A stretch of 41,445 nt of DNA from Verrucomicrobiota bacterium. GTDB lineage: Bacteria > Verrucomicrobiota > Verrucomicrobiia > Verrucomicrobiales > Verrucomicrobiaceae. Shown one piece after another: positions 8,320-17,600 of this stretch. The notes beneath the pieces are model-generated. The model saw nothing but the letters and a program-made list of their open reading frames with translations. It was not told the DNA's origin and searched no databases. Every line of letters starts with the position of its first letter. Positions within the stretch are counted from its first letter, which is position 1. The stretch spans positions 1-41,445 of the forward strand of contig VFKE01000028.1 of assembly GCA_009885695.1 (NCBI GenBank). The letters are read 5' to 3'. The translations under genes were made by a program, and so were the position numbers.

Positions 8320-8993
8320 CTCTTGAGATCCGCCACGAAGATCGTGTGCGCGCTGCGTTTTGCCTGCTCGTAAGCCTTGGTGGCCACGGCTTCCACAGTG
8401 AATCCAGCCTTGCCTAATCGCCTCTCAAAATCCCGATCCTTGCTGGCCGACCAGAATGTCACCCGGCCTCCGGGCTTGAGCGCCCGCTGGATTGCGGCGA
8501 AACCCCGGGCTTGATACAGACGTTCATTGCCGTCTTGCACCATCGCCACCGGCCCGTTGTCCACATCAAGCAAAATGGCATCATAATGCGCCGCCGGAGC
8601 GCGGGCGATGATCTGAAAAACATCCTCCACGAAAACCTGCACGCGAGGATCATCCAGCAGCACGCCATTCACCGCGCCAAGGAATTCTCGATTCCAAGCC
8701 ACGACTTCCGGCAGCAGTTCCGCCACCTGCACGTCGGCATTTCTGCCTGTAAGCTCGAGCACTCGCCGCAGCGTGAAGCCAAATCCCAACCCGCCGATGA
8801 GCACGCGCGCCTCTGTTTTCTCGCTCAGTCGTTCGCAGGCAAGTTGCGCCAGCATCTTCTCTGACTCCGAGGCATTTGTGCCCATGAGTGGCTGGCGGTT
8901 GACCCGCAGATAATAATTTCCGTCGTGGGCATGCAGCGTGAGATCGGCACCTTGCGGAGTGCGTGTTTGGGCAAGCGTGAGGAACGGTTTCAT
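8316..8993 (-). CDS. Spermidine-synthase-like methyltransferase-fold protein
   Basis: A 225-residue protein with a Rossmann core: [18 protein letters not shown] (cofactor loop), [19 protein letters not shown] (acidic strand-end residue), [13 protein letters not shown], and [13 protein letters not shown]. The layout matches spermidine/spermine synthase-like proteins found widely as orphan methyltransferase-fold genes. The N-terminal oligomerisation domain of true SpeE is shortened, and the substrate is unknown. Start chosen at MKPFLTL; the upstream ATG at 9026 adds 11 basic residues. Confidence 0.8.
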   Translation of the reverse strand: MKPFLTLAQTRTPQGADLTLHAHDGNYYLRVNRQPLMGTNASESEKMLAQLACERLSEKTEARVLIGGLGFGFTLRRVLELTGRNADVQVAELLPEVVAWNREFLGAVNGVLLDDPRVQVFVEDVFQIIARAPAAHYDAILLDVDNGPVAMVQDGNERLYQARGFAAIQRALKPGGRVTFWSASKDRDFERRLGKAGFTVEAVATKAYEQAKRSAHTIFVADLKS

Positions 8994-9179
8994 CGGATTG
9001 CGCTGGCGGGAGCCAGCCCCTTTCATTGTCAGCGCACCTTAGCCCCGCGTTGGCAAAAGCATTTGGAAATTTTACGGGATCCTTGAAAGTCTTGATATAA
9101 GGCTGCCCTTTTTTCACCTCGCCATTCACGCCAGGCAACAAACCCCTCATTCCAAGTCCACCATCCAGCGGACGCAAAA

Positions 9180-9217
9180 CAAACCGCGCCGGTTCATTCG
9201 CACCAGTGCGGTTTTTT
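9180..9217 (+). terminator. Terminator-like hairpin in a divergent intergenic region
   Basis: AACCGC (9181-9186) pairs with GCGGTT (9207-9212), with a weaker inner GGT/ACC pairing, and is followed by an uninterrupted T run at 9211-9217. It points toward scpB at 9284, but the gene to its left runs the other way, so no listed gene is terminated by it. It could be an attenuator in a scpB leader, or end a short RNA starting near 9100 where TATAAG occurs. Confidence 0.4.
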
Positions 9218-9283
9218 TGTCGTCAGGCTTGGGTCAAAAGCGCCTTGCACTTTGCACGTGCCCTTTCACATTGACCGACCCGC

Positions 9284-9982
<699 letters not shown>

Positions 9983-10059
9983 TACAAATCAGGAGTCAGA
10001 AGTACTTTCTACTTTCCATCGGCGCGCACATTGTCCTAAATCGCGGTGCCTCATCCGCC

Positions 10060-11148
10060 ATGCCACTCGAAAACATCCGCACCAAGATCGACCTCATAGA
10101 CCAGGAGTTGCTGAAACTCCTGACCGAGCGGGCGGAGCTTGTGCACGAGATCGGCGAGATCAAGCGCAAGGAGGGTCTGGAGATTTTCGCACCGGATCGC
10201 GAGGAAAAATTACTCCGCCAGCTCATTGACCTGAACAAGAAAAACAAGGGTCGCCTGCCAGAAAAGTCAATCCGTGCCATCTTCCGCGAGATCATCAGCG
10301 CCGCGCTTGCACTGGAACAGAACTTGCGTATCGCCTACCTCGGTCCCGCAGGATCGTGGACCCATCAAGTGGCCATCAGCCGCTTCGGCAACAGTGTGCT
10401 TTATCTTCCGGAGGCCAGCACCGAGGACGTATTCGACCGCGTAGAGGCCCAGGAGGCGGACTACGGTGTGCTGCCCATCGAGCACAGCACTGAGGGCGCA
10501 GTGCATCACACGTTGGATCATCTGGTTGACTCACCGCTGCACATCTATTCCCAGATACTCTGGCACACCGAAACTGTGCTCATGTCAAACGGCCCCAAGG
10601 GAAGCGTGGACTTCATCTATGGTCACCCACAGGTCATCGCTCAATGCCGGAAATGGCTCGCGCAAAACTTCCCGGAGGCTGAATTGCGCGAGGCCCCCAG
10701 CACCAGCCAGGCCGCCGCCTTCGCCAGCGAACATCCAAATTCAGCGGCGCTTGGCACCGCGCTCGGCGCGGAATTGCAAGGGTTGAAAATCATCGCCCCT
10801 TCCATCGACGACAGCAGCTCCCAGGCCCGATTCATCGTGCTCGGCCGCCGCACTGCGCCGTCCACCGGCAATGACAACACGATCCTCATGGTCACGACCA
10901 GGGACAAGATGGGCGCGCTCATGGATATCCTCGAAGCCTTCGTAAAGCATGGCATTAATGTCCGCCAGATCGAAAACCGCCCCGTCCCCGGCGATGACGA
11001 CGCCTCTCACCACCACGTCCGCTTTTTCCTTGAAGTCGCCGGCCACTTTCACGACCCGGCATTGACGAAAGCGCTCAATGAAGTGAACAAAGACGGCAGC
11101 ACCGTGAAGGTTCTCGGCAGCTATCCGGCATCGAGTTGGATGGAATGA
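10060..11148 (+). CDS. pheA: Bifunctional chorismate mutase / prephenate dehydratase (P-protein)
   Basis: Converts chorismate to prephenate and then phenylpyruvate in phenylalanine synthesis. It has 362 residues: an AroQ-type chorismate mutase helix bundle (1-85; NIRTKIDLIDQELLKLL and RAELVHEIGEIKRKEG), a prephenate dehydratase domain (about 92-270; YLGPAGSWTHQVA, LPIEHSTEGAV), and a C-terminal ACT domain (about 278-355; DKMGALMDILEAF). The ACT phenylalanine-binding motif usually written ESRP is ENRP here. The start MPLENIRTKID matches the family. It follows scpB, with no obvious terminator between them. Confidence 0.95.
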   Translation: MPLENIRTKIDLIDQELLKLLTERAELVHEIGEIKRKEGLEIFAPDREEKLLRQLIDLNKKNKGRLPEKSIRAIFREIISAALALEQNLRIAYLGPAGSWTHQVAISRFGNSVLYLPEASTEDVFDRVEAQEADYGVLPIEHSTEGAVHHTLDHLVDSPLHIYSQILWHTETVLMSNGPKGSVDFIYGHPQVIAQCRKWLAQNFPEAELREAPSTSQAAAFASEHPNSAALGTALGAELQGLKIIAPSIDDSSSQARFIVLGRRTAPSTGNDNTILMVTTRDKMGALMDILEAFVKHGINVRQIENRPVPGDDDASHHHVRFFLEVAGHFHDPALTKALNEVNKDGSTVKVLGSYPASSWME

Positions 11149-11189
11149 GGACCGGAGACAGGCATGGCGAGCACGGGAGAAAAGATTGA

Positions 11190-11380
11190 GGTAAGGTTGG
11201 CGCATCAAGTTGCGCCGCCCCTCCCACCGAACCGGACTGGCGGTTCTCCCGCATCCGGCTCCCCATTCAGCAGTTGTCTGCTTGACGCAGGCAGACGATT
11301 TCAAACTTGCGGGCACCTTCCAGGTCGAAGATCCCGAACTTGGTAAAGTAGTCGTTACCCCAGCGCTGATGGTCACGGCC
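11190..11380 (-). pseudogene. Decayed group II intron 3' end: reverse-transcriptase C-terminus plus domain V/VI
   Basis: On the minus strand, 11380 down to 11267 encodes HQRWGNDYFTKFGIFDLEGA and then RKFEIVCLRQADNC-stop, the kind of C-terminus seen in group II intron reverse transcriptases; the frame is blocked upstream by TGA at 11381-11383. Directly downstream, 11261-11229 folds as intron domain V: GAGCCGGAT pairs with GTCCGGTTC (keeping the AGC triad), with an upper GCGG/CCGC stem and a GAGA-type loop. One base of the usual 34 is missing. 11228-11190 contains a domain VI-like stem (GGCGCA/TGCGCC). The rest of the 11149-11629 gap has no intact intron or gene. Confidence 0.65.
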
Positions 11381-11629
11381 TCACCCGCGTCCTTGGCCTC
11401 CCGCACTTTTGCACAGGCTGCTGCGCAACTCCCCTCGTATCCATTGATCCACAGCGCTGGGCGCTCCTGCACTCGCATGTTTGAGCCGAACGCGAGACAG
11501 CCAGCCGACAGGTTGCCACACAGGGGTGTACGACAGCGAATCAATCTATGTTTTCTCAGGGTGCAGGGTCTCAGCCCGGCCTGGGCACTCCATTCGCGCA
11601 GGGTTTGCAACGCGGTCGGCACGACCGCG

Positions 11630-12727
11630 TTACTGGTTTTTCAACACTTCCTTCAGCGTCGCCACGCAGCGCCGGTTCTGCACCATGGTGCCGACGGTGA
11701 TGCGCACCCAGTCCGGCAGTTTGTATTCCGCCATGGCGCGAATAATGATGCCCTGATCGAGCATCCTCTGAAAGACGGCATTGCCGTCTCCCACCTTCAC
11801 GAGCACGAAGTTTGCGTGGCTCGGGACGAACTCGAGATTCAGCTTCGCGAACTCATCCTGCAAATAGGTGCGTCCTTCATCGGTGACCTGCCGGGTTCGG
11901 TTCTGATGATCGTCATCGAGTAATCCCGCGACCGCTCCCGCCTGGGCGATGGCGTTGGCGTTGAAAGGCTGTCGTGTCTTGTGGAGCACGCCGACCAACT
12001 CCTCCGGCCCGATGCCGTAACCGATGCGCAGGCCGGCCAGCCCCTGAATTTTCGAGAATGTGCGCAGCAGAATGACGTTCCGTCCTTCGCGAACGAACTT
12101 CATCGTGTCCTGCGGTTCCTGCACGAACTCGTAGTAAGCTTCGTCAATCACCGTCACGACATGCTCCGGCACGCGGTCCATGAAGCGCTCCAAGGCCTTC
12201 ATCGTCACCATGGTGCCCGTGGGATTGTTCGGATTCGCGATGAAGACTTCCTTGGTGCGCGGCGTGATCGCAGCCAGCATGGCATCGAGATCATGCACGA
12301 ACCCGGGGTCTGGAACTTCAATGGTCTGCGCGCCGAACAAGGTGGCCATCAGCTTGTAAACCACGAAGGCGTGCTCGGCGGTGATGATGTTGTCGCCGGG
12401 CTTGAGAAACGCGTGGCCGATGAACTCGATGATTTCGTTGGAGCCGTTGCCGAGGATGATCTGGCCCAGCGTGACGCCAAACTTCTTCGCCAATGCATCG
12501 CGCAGCTTGAAGCCAAAGCCGTCGGGATAAATGTGCGCTTCTTGCAGCGCCCTGGTCATGGCCTCGATGGCCTTGGGCGAGGGGCCGAGCGGGTTCTCGT
12601 TCGACGCCAGCTTGATGATGTCCGACGGCTTGAGGCCGCGCTCGCGGGCCAGTTCCTCGATGGGTTTGCCGGGCTTGTAGGAGACGAGGTCTTTGAGCTG
12701 GGGATTGGCGTGGTTCCAGACGTTCAT
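11630..12727 (-). CDS. hisC: Histidinol-phosphate aminotransferase
   Basis: PLP-dependent class II (fold type I) aminotransferase, converting imidazole-acetol phosphate to histidinol phosphate in histidine synthesis. It has 365 residues. It shows IKLASNENPLGPSPKA near the N-terminus, NPNNPTGT in the cofactor region, DEAYYEF, and the PLP lysine in RTFSKIQGLAGLRIGYGIG. It is the only his gene in the window. HisC paralogues can act on aromatic amino acids, and its position facing pheA would suit such a role, but the sequence alone does not decide. Confidence 0.93.
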   Translation of the reverse strand: MNVWNHANPQLKDLVSYKPGKPIEELARERGLKPSDIIKLASNENPLGPSPKAIEAMTRALQEAHIYPDGFGFKLRDALAKKFGVTLGQIILGNGSNEIIEFIGHAFLKPGDNIITAEHAFVVYKLMATLFGAQTIEVPDPGFVHDLDAMLAAITPRTKEVFIANPNNPTGTMVTMKALERFMDRVPEHVVTVIDEAYYEFVQEPQDTMKFVREGRNVILLRTFSKIQGLAGLRIGYGIGPEELVGVLHKTRQPFNANAIAQAGAVAGLLDDDHQNRTRQVTDEGRTYLQDEFAKLNLEFVPSHANFVLVKVGDGNAVFQRMLDQGIIIRAMAEYKLPDWVRITVGTMVQNRRCVATLKEVLKNQ

Positions 12728-12848
12728 GCGGACTTATTCCATGCGCGAAGATGGCGCGATTGCAAGGCCGGGGCACGGGTGGAAGCGTCTGGAAGATGGG
12801 ATATAGAAATTGACATGCCAGCCACCCGAATTGTATGTAATCATCGCA

Positions 12849-13052
12849 ATGGCCACCCTCAGATCCACCAAGCCAAGTATCAAATCCCAGGCGGCGAAGC
12901 TGGTGCGCGGACTGTCCAATGCGGCATCATGGGAAGATCTGATGTATCAGATTTATGTGCGGCAAAAAATCGAATGCGGCCTTTCCGACATCCAGGCCGG
13001 CAGGACTCATTCGCATGAAGGAATCAAAAAGGCATTCGGCATCTCCTCGTGA
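12849..13052 (+). CDS. Antitoxin-like small protein (partner of a broken RelE/ParE toxin)
   Basis: A 67-residue protein from the ATG at 12849, reading LVRGLSNAASWEDLMYQIYV, RQKIECGLSDIQAGRTHSHE, then GIKKAF. The segment DLMYQIYVRQKIE..L.DI.AGR..SHE is typical of the C-terminal half of antitoxins paired with ParE/RelE toxins. Its stop overlaps the GTG start of the toxin reading frame (GTGA, 13049-13052), the usual coupling. A TTGACA at 12810 with TATGTA 18 bases later could be its promoter, making it almost leaderless. Confidence 0.75.
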   Translation: MATLRSTKPSIKSQAAKLVRGLSNAASWEDLMYQIYVRQKIECGLSDIQAGRTHSHEGIKKAFGISS

Positions 13053-13343
13053 ACATCTCGTGGCCGGAGCAGTCCAAGCGCGATCTGCAGGCCATTCGCG
13101 ACTTCATCGCGCGTGATTCGGAATTCTACGCGCGGCAGCAGATCGGGCGGATCATCCAGCGTGTCTAATACATCGCAAAGATGCCGACGATGGGACATCC
13201 CGTGCATGAATTTCCCGTCACGGCCCATGCGCGAAACCCATGAGGGAAATTATCGCATCATCTACCATTTCGACGGGCAGTCACTGCAAGTGGCCACGAT
13301 CGTTCATATGAAGCAGAACTTGAAACGCCGGCGGCTGGGTTGA
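13049..13343 (+). pseudogene. RelE/ParE-family toxin, disrupted
   Basis: The GTG at 13049 opens a frame reading NISWPEQSKRDLQAIRDFIA, a RelE/ParE start, but a TAA at 13166-13168 stops it after 39 residues. The same frame continues YIAKMPTMGHPVHEFP before losing similarity. The rest of the toxin, RETHEGNYRIIYHFDGQ to the stop at 13343, is in the next frame. So one nonsense change (probably GAA to TAA) and one frameshift separate an otherwise complete toxin of about 98 residues. It should not be functional, while the antitoxin gene is intact. Confidence 0.8.
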
Positions 13344-13348
13344 GCGAA

Positions 13349-13458
13349 GTGGCACAGGCTTTCAGAGCTTGTGTGTAGCTCGGGCATTCGCCGGTGCTGG
13401 TTCCAGCATGAGCCGACCAGAATGGTCGGGCTACACACAGGTTGCAAACCTGTGCCAC
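13349..13458. repeat. Palindromic hairpin-cluster repeat, family A copy 1
   Basis: The 110-bp unit opens with GTGGCACAGG and closes with its complement CCTGTGCCAC. A second nested stem pairs GTGTGTAGC with GCTACACAC. Inside are short perfect hairpins such as TGCTGG/CCAGCA and CGACCA/TGGTCG with two- or three-base loops. The same outer and second stems recur at 28941-29061. Here the unit lies between the broken toxin and the end of the TRAP operon. Confidence 0.8.
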
Positions 13459-13497
13459 AGGCTGGAAGTCGCTTTGCAAGAGCGTCGCGACGACGAA

Positions 13498-15405
13498 TCA
13501 GGGCGCGACCGCAGCATGCCCGAACAGTCCCGGCAGCCAGGTGGTGAGCGCCGGAATGTAGGTGATGAGGAGCACGCCGAGGAAGAGCAGCCCGAGCATC
13601 GGCAGCACGGCACGCATGACTTCGAGCATTGGCTTGTTAAAGCGGTAGGATGCCAGCAGCAGATTGAGTCCGATGGGTGGCGCGAGAAAGCCGAGTTCCA
13701 TGTTCGCCAGAAACATGATTCCCAGATGGATGGGGTCCATGCCGAATGCGGCGCCGAGCGGCACCAGCAGAGGCACGACCACCACGATGGCCGCGTAAAT
13801 TTCGATCAGACCGCCGACGAAAAGCAGAACGACATTCAATGCCAGGAGAAACATCCATTTGGAATGAATTGTCGCAGTGGCCCATTCCACGAGCTGGTCG
13901 GGGATTTGCTCGAACACGAGGTAATTCGTGAAACCAAGGGCCACGCCGAAAATCAACAACACACCGCCCACCAGCATCCCGCAATCGGCCATCACCCGAG
14001 GGGCATCGCGCAGCGCCTTGAAGTTGCGATGGATCACCACCTCGACCACGAAGGCATAGAGCGCCGTGACTGCGGCGGCTTCAACTGGCGTGGCGAATCC
14101 GCCGAACAGGGCCACGAGCGCAACCACCGGCAGCAGCATTTCCCAGACGGAAGCGAGAAGCGCGCTCCAGGCCTCGCGGGAATCAAACTTGGGGCGTTCG
14201 GTTTTTGCGACGCGCGGCTGCACCCACATCCCCCACAACGCTACGAGGACCACCAGCAGCAATCCGGGGATCAAACCACCGAGAAACATTTGCTCCATCG
14301 TGACTGAGCCGCTGCCGGAACCGGCATTGGAGCTGGCGACAATGGAATAGAGGATCAGGGGCAGGCACGGCGGGAACAACATGCCGAGTGATCCGGCAGA
14401 GGTGAGCAGGCCGATGGCATCGCGCTCCTTGTAACCGGAGGCCAGCAGCACCGGCAGCAGCAGGCCGCCGAGCGCGAGGATGGTCACGCCGGAGCCGCCG
14501 GTGAACGAAGTGAAAAACGCGCAGACCAGCGCGGTGATGATCGCGGGACCGCCGCGCATTCCACCGAGCCAGGCGTTGAACACGCGGATGAGCCTTTCCG
14601 ATGCGCCACCCTCGACCAGAAAATAACCTGCGAGTGTGAAAAGCGGAATGGTAGGCAGCGAAGGATTCGTCACCAGCTGGTAATGCGTCAGCGGCACGCT
14701 GGCGATGGATCGGATGCTCTGTTCCTGTCCCCAGAAAAGAATGATCGCCGCGCCGCCGAGTGTGGCAAAAATCGGCGCGCCGAGAATGGTTGCCGTGAGC
14801 AGCAGTCCCAGCGCCCAGGGAACGAACCTGGCCGCTTCAGCGGGCGGATGCAGCGCGAACCACGCGATCAGGGAGATGAGCGCCGTCGCCGCCAGCCGTC
14901 CCTTCCAGTGAGCCGCCGCGCTCCAGGCCAGGCGAAGGGCGATGATACCGAACCCGAGCGGCATCACGATCTGCAACCACCAGGCGGGAAAGCCTTCCAT
15001 GATCATGGTGCCGCCCTCACGATCCGTGCGAACAAACTCCGCGCTGGCAACGCAGAGGAAGCCCGCGATGACCGCAGCGACACTGCCTGACCAGCCGTTG
15101 GCCGCAGCGCGCCAGCGCGGCGGCAGCACCGTCGTCAACGCTGAAAGCGAGAGCAGCTTGCCCTCGCGCGCCGCCACCGCTCCACCCGCCATCCCGATGA
15201 TGAGGGTGAGGTGCTGGAGGAACGCGCTTTGAGCCGGAACTCCTGTGTGGAAGAATTTCCGCAGCACGATTTCGATCAGCGGAAGCAATACCACCGCCAC
15301 CAGCGCCAGAACCAGCAGCGCATTCTCCACGCGCCGCAGCCAGAGCCGCCAGCCGGACGGCAGAACTCCTGGTGTTTCAGAAAATTCCGGGACCGGACTG
15401 CTCAT
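13498..15405 (-). CDS. dctQM: TRAP transporter fused permease (DctQ-DctM)
   Basis: Inner-membrane permease of a tripartite, ion-gradient-driven (TRAP) uptake system. Its 635 residues hold both membrane subunits in one chain: an N-terminal DctQ-like four-helix part (about 25-170; LIEIVLRKFFHTGVPAQSAF) and a DctM-like part of many helices (about 215-630; GAPIFATLGGAAIILFWG, LFTLAGYFLVEGGASERLI, FTSFTGGSGVTILALGGL, LFPPCLPLILYSI). The start overlaps the stop of dctP by four bases (ATGA, 15402-15405), so translation is coupled. Substrate cannot be read from sequence. Confidence 0.92.
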   Translation of the reverse strand: MSSPVPEFSETPGVLPSGWRLWLRRVENALLVLALVAVVLLPLIEIVLRKFFHTGVPAQSAFLQHLTLIIGMAGGAVAAREGKLLSLSALTTVLPPRWRAAANGWSGSVAAVIAGFLCVASAEFVRTDREGGTMIMEGFPAWWLQIVMPLGFGIIALRLAWSAAAHWKGRLAATALISLIAWFALHPPAEAARFVPWALGLLLTATILGAPIFATLGGAAIILFWGQEQSIRSIASVPLTHYQLVTNPSLPTIPLFTLAGYFLVEGGASERLIRVFNAWLGGMRGGPAIITALVCAFFTSFTGGSGVTILALGGLLLPVLLASGYKERDAIGLLTSAGSLGMLFPPCLPLILYSIVASSNAGSGSGSVTMEQMFLGGLIPGLLLVVLVALWGMWVQPRVAKTERPKFDSREAWSALLASVWEMLLPVVALVALFGGFATPVEAAAVTALYAFVVEVVIHRNFKALRDAPRVMADCGMLVGGVLLIFGVALGFTNYLVFEQIPDQLVEWATATIHSKWMFLLALNVVLLFVGGLIEIYAAIVVVVPLLVPLGAAFGMDPIHLGIMFLANMELGFLAPPIGLNLLLASYRFNKPMLEVMRAVLPMLGLLFLGVLLITYIPALTTWLPGLFGHAAVAP

Positions 15406-16448
15406 GGCTTCTGCCCTTTTTCGCCGTGCCTGGCCTCAAGCAGTCGCTTCACTTCATCAAAGATGTCTTCAGGCACCATTTTGCCACGGATGCGGGGATA
15501 TGCCTTGTCCAGCATCGCGTGCCACGCGGCTTCATCTGAGGCAGACGGCTTGTGAACTTTGAGCCCGCGCTTCTGCATGGCGGCGACAGCTTCATCCGCT
15601 TCCTTGCGGCTGGCGATCTTGATCTCGTTCCCGGCCGTGGTCGCGGCCTTCATCAATTCCACCCGCGTCGCTTCCGGCACTGCATCCCAGGCTGATTTGC
15701 TTACCACTGCAGCGCCGACCAGCGGCGCATAATTCAACGCCAGCATGTGCGAAGCAGCGGTGTCCACTTGTGCGGCTAGCGCGAGAAAGGGCGGCATAGG
15801 CACCGCGTCGATCAATCCCGTTTTCAGGCCCGGCAGAATATCGTTTGTTTCCAAAGACACCGGCTTGAGCCCCAGATCCCGCATCAGGGCGAACTGCTCG
15901 GGGTCGCCCGCCCACACGAAGAGTTTGTGCTTCTTCAAATCATCCGGTGTCCGCACCTCCGACCGCGTAAAAAATCGTACCCATCCGGCATCGCCCCAGA
16001 ACAGTACTTTGAAGCCCTTGTCCTCCAGCCGCTTTTCCAGCATCGGCCGCATTTTCTCGCCGACGTAATCAACATCCTCCAGGTCACGGAACATCATCGG
16101 CATGTTCTGCAATCCGCTGACGCCGGGCTCGATCAAGGTCAGGCCCACCGCTGTCAGCAGCCCAGCGTGCAACTGTCCCTGGCGGATACGGCGCACCATT
16201 TCAGCTTCACCACCCATGGAGCCATCCGGATAAATTGTCAGAGTGATCGCGCCGTTCGATGATTTTTTCCAGGCCTCACCCATACTTTGAAGCTGGCGGT
16301 AGTAGCTCGAACCTTTGGGCACCAGGGTGCCGAGGCGGATCTTGGACGGAGCCGCGGCGAGCGCACCGGGTTGAAGCGATGCCAGACCGAGGGACGCGCC
16401 CAAGGTGGTGCGCAAAAAACGACGACGAGGAAGAGGATGTTGATTCAT
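15402..16448 (-). CDS. dctP: TRAP transporter substrate-binding protein (DctP family)
   Basis: Periplasmic receptor of the TRAP system, 348 residues. The N-terminus carries RRRFLRTTLG (8-17), a twin-arginine-like motif, then a hydrophobic stretch and an ALAAAPSK cleavage region, so Tat export is likely. The mature part shows the DctP fold: KIRLGTLVPKGSSYYRQLQ, GGEAEMVRRIRQGQLHAGLL, VLFWGDAGWVRFFTRSEVRT, PDDLKKHKLFVWAG and GLIDAVPMPPFLAL. The conserved Arg of typical carboxylate receptors would lie near RSEVRTPDDLK. Four-base overlaps at both ends place it in the middle of the tatT-dctP-dctQM operon. Confidence 0.92.
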   Translation of the reverse strand: MNQHPLPRRRFLRTTLGASLGLASLQPGALAAAPSKIRLGTLVPKGSSYYRQLQSMGEAWKKSSNGAITLTIYPDGSMGGEAEMVRRIRQGQLHAGLLTAVGLTLIEPGVSGLQNMPMMFRDLEDVDYVGEKMRPMLEKRLEDKGFKVLFWGDAGWVRFFTRSEVRTPDDLKKHKLFVWAGDPEQFALMRDLGLKPVSLETNDILPGLKTGLIDAVPMPPFLALAAQVDTAASHMLALNYAPLVGAAVVSKSAWDAVPEATRVELMKAATTAGNEIKIASRKEADEAVAAMQKRGLKVHKPSASDEAAWHAMLDKAYPRIRGKMVPEDIFDEVKRLLEARHGEKGQKP

Positions 16449-17452
16449 GGATTGGGAAGGAGGGGAGTGGCGGAGCCGCCAGATTCCGCAGCTGGTTTTT
16501 CCGGAGGCAGTTCCGGCAGGATCAAATCATCTTTACGTGCCAGCAGCCACTTCGCCCGGCGTTGCATCACGGTGTTGGAGAGCCGGAGTTCCGGATGCGC
16601 GTCCACATCAATGGCCAGCGCCTTGTTGAGAAGGGATTCAAACTCTTTCGAGTCCTGCTTCGGAACGGCCACGGCCTCCGCCAGCGATACGTAAGGTCCG
16701 GCGTCGATCCTGTTCGACAGAACCACCGCACGCGCGAAATGCTTCCGCGAGCGTGCCGCAGCATCGCCTTTCATGCCCTGGCGGCTCATTTCATACTTGA
16801 TGAGAAAAGCATGAATCACCCCGCGATCATAGCTCTCGTCGAGTTCCAAGGCCCGGTCGATCAAGGCCTCGACCATCAGCTGATCACCCACCGTCTCCGG
16901 CTTGTCGGCCCGGATGCGGAGCCCGCCCGAGGCTGCCGTCCAGTAGGCCAGCGGAACGTCCTTTTTCGCGAGCTGCTTCACAGCCTGTTTGGGATTGTCG
17001 CGCAACTGTTTCTCGAACCCGGGATGGTCCACCTCCAGCCCCCTCATGCCGTAGTTCCAGGCGCGGCGGAACATCTTGCTGGCCCGGTCGCGCATTTCAT
17101 TGGCGGCGACCAGATCCTTGTCGTCCAGTTCATCCGCCTCCTGCGCGATGAAGGCGTAGCCGTATTGTGTGAAATAACTCGTCGAAGCCAGGAGCAGGCC
17201 GCGGTGCTTCGGTGTCTCCGCCAACAGGCTCTCCATCATTTTCAGGCTGAAAGGGATCGCATTCTTCACAAATTCCGGATCGTCATCACTGCTGAAGGTG
17301 GTGCCCGAGCCCGAGAGGACGTCGCCCGCCCTGTTGATCACAGCCTTTTTCAACGAGCTACAGCCAGTCACGGACAGCGTGATCAAGGCACCGAGCAGCA
17401 GGCGGAACAGAGTTAAAGAAGATATTAAAGGGTTCACTGGCGGATGGCACAT
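16445..17452 (-). CDS. TRAP-associated TatT-family lipoprotein
   Basis: A 335-residue protein with a lipoprotein signal (LSVTGC, Cys31) and a helical, TPR-like body: PFSLKMMESLLAETPKHRGL, SYFTQYGYAFIAQEAD, PLAYWTAASGGLRI, AHPELRLSNTVMQRRAKWLL. This matches the TatT family typified by Treponema Tp0956, a periplasmic lipoprotein that associates with the TRAP receptor and has been proposed to handle hydrophobic ligands. It is the first gene of the TRAP operon and overlaps dctP by four bases. The family match and the context support each other. Confidence 0.88.
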   Translation of the reverse strand: MCHPPVNPLISSLTLFRLLLGALITLSVTGCSSLKKAVINRAGDVLSGSGTTFSSDDDPEFVKNAIPFSLKMMESLLAETPKHRGLLLASTSYFTQYGYAFIAQEADELDDKDLVAANEMRDRASKMFRRAWNYGMRGLEVDHPGFEKQLRDNPKQAVKQLAKKDVPLAYWTAASGGLRIRADKPETVGDQLMVEALIDRALELDESYDRGVIHAFLIKYEMSRQGMKGDAAARSRKHFARAVVLSNRIDAGPYVSLAEAVAVPKQDSKEFESLLNKALAIDVDAHPELRLSNTVMQRRAKWLLARKDDLILPELPPEKPAAESGGSATPLLPNP

Positions 17453-17600
17453 CGGATCACTCTGAGTCGCAGGCAGGGCAAGTCAATACACTGAAGTCGT
17501 TCCGGCGCGGGCGCAACGAATCGTTGAATCTCATGTGGCGGTGCCATCAGATGCATCCAGCGATGACTGGGGCGCGTCAGAACCGCATTGGGTCAGACGG

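Noticed and set aside
10060..11148. ESRP changed to ENRP in the PheA ACT domain, considered as loss of feedback inhibition
   Set aside because: The substitution is conservative and the rest of the ACT domain is intact; sequence alone does not support altered regulation.
10741..11622. Minus-strand frame of 293 codons across pheA's 3' end and the intron remnant
   Set aside because: The pheA part is antisense. In the intergenic part, the reverse-transcriptase-like residues are in a different minus-strand frame, so this frame is chance.
11981..13018. Plus-strand open frame of 345 codons opposite hisC
   Set aside because: hisC motifs are complete on the minus strand. The plus frame has no domain and also runs through the antitoxin gene in another frame.
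13369..14307. Plus-strand open frame of 312 codons starting inside the family A repeat
   Set aside because: It is antisense to dctQM, whose membrane motifs are clear, and lacks any recognisable domain.
16259..17416. Plus-strand open frame of 385 codons
   Set aside because: It is antisense to the TatT gene and the start of dctP, has no recognisable domain, and such mirror frames are expected in GC-rich coding DNA.
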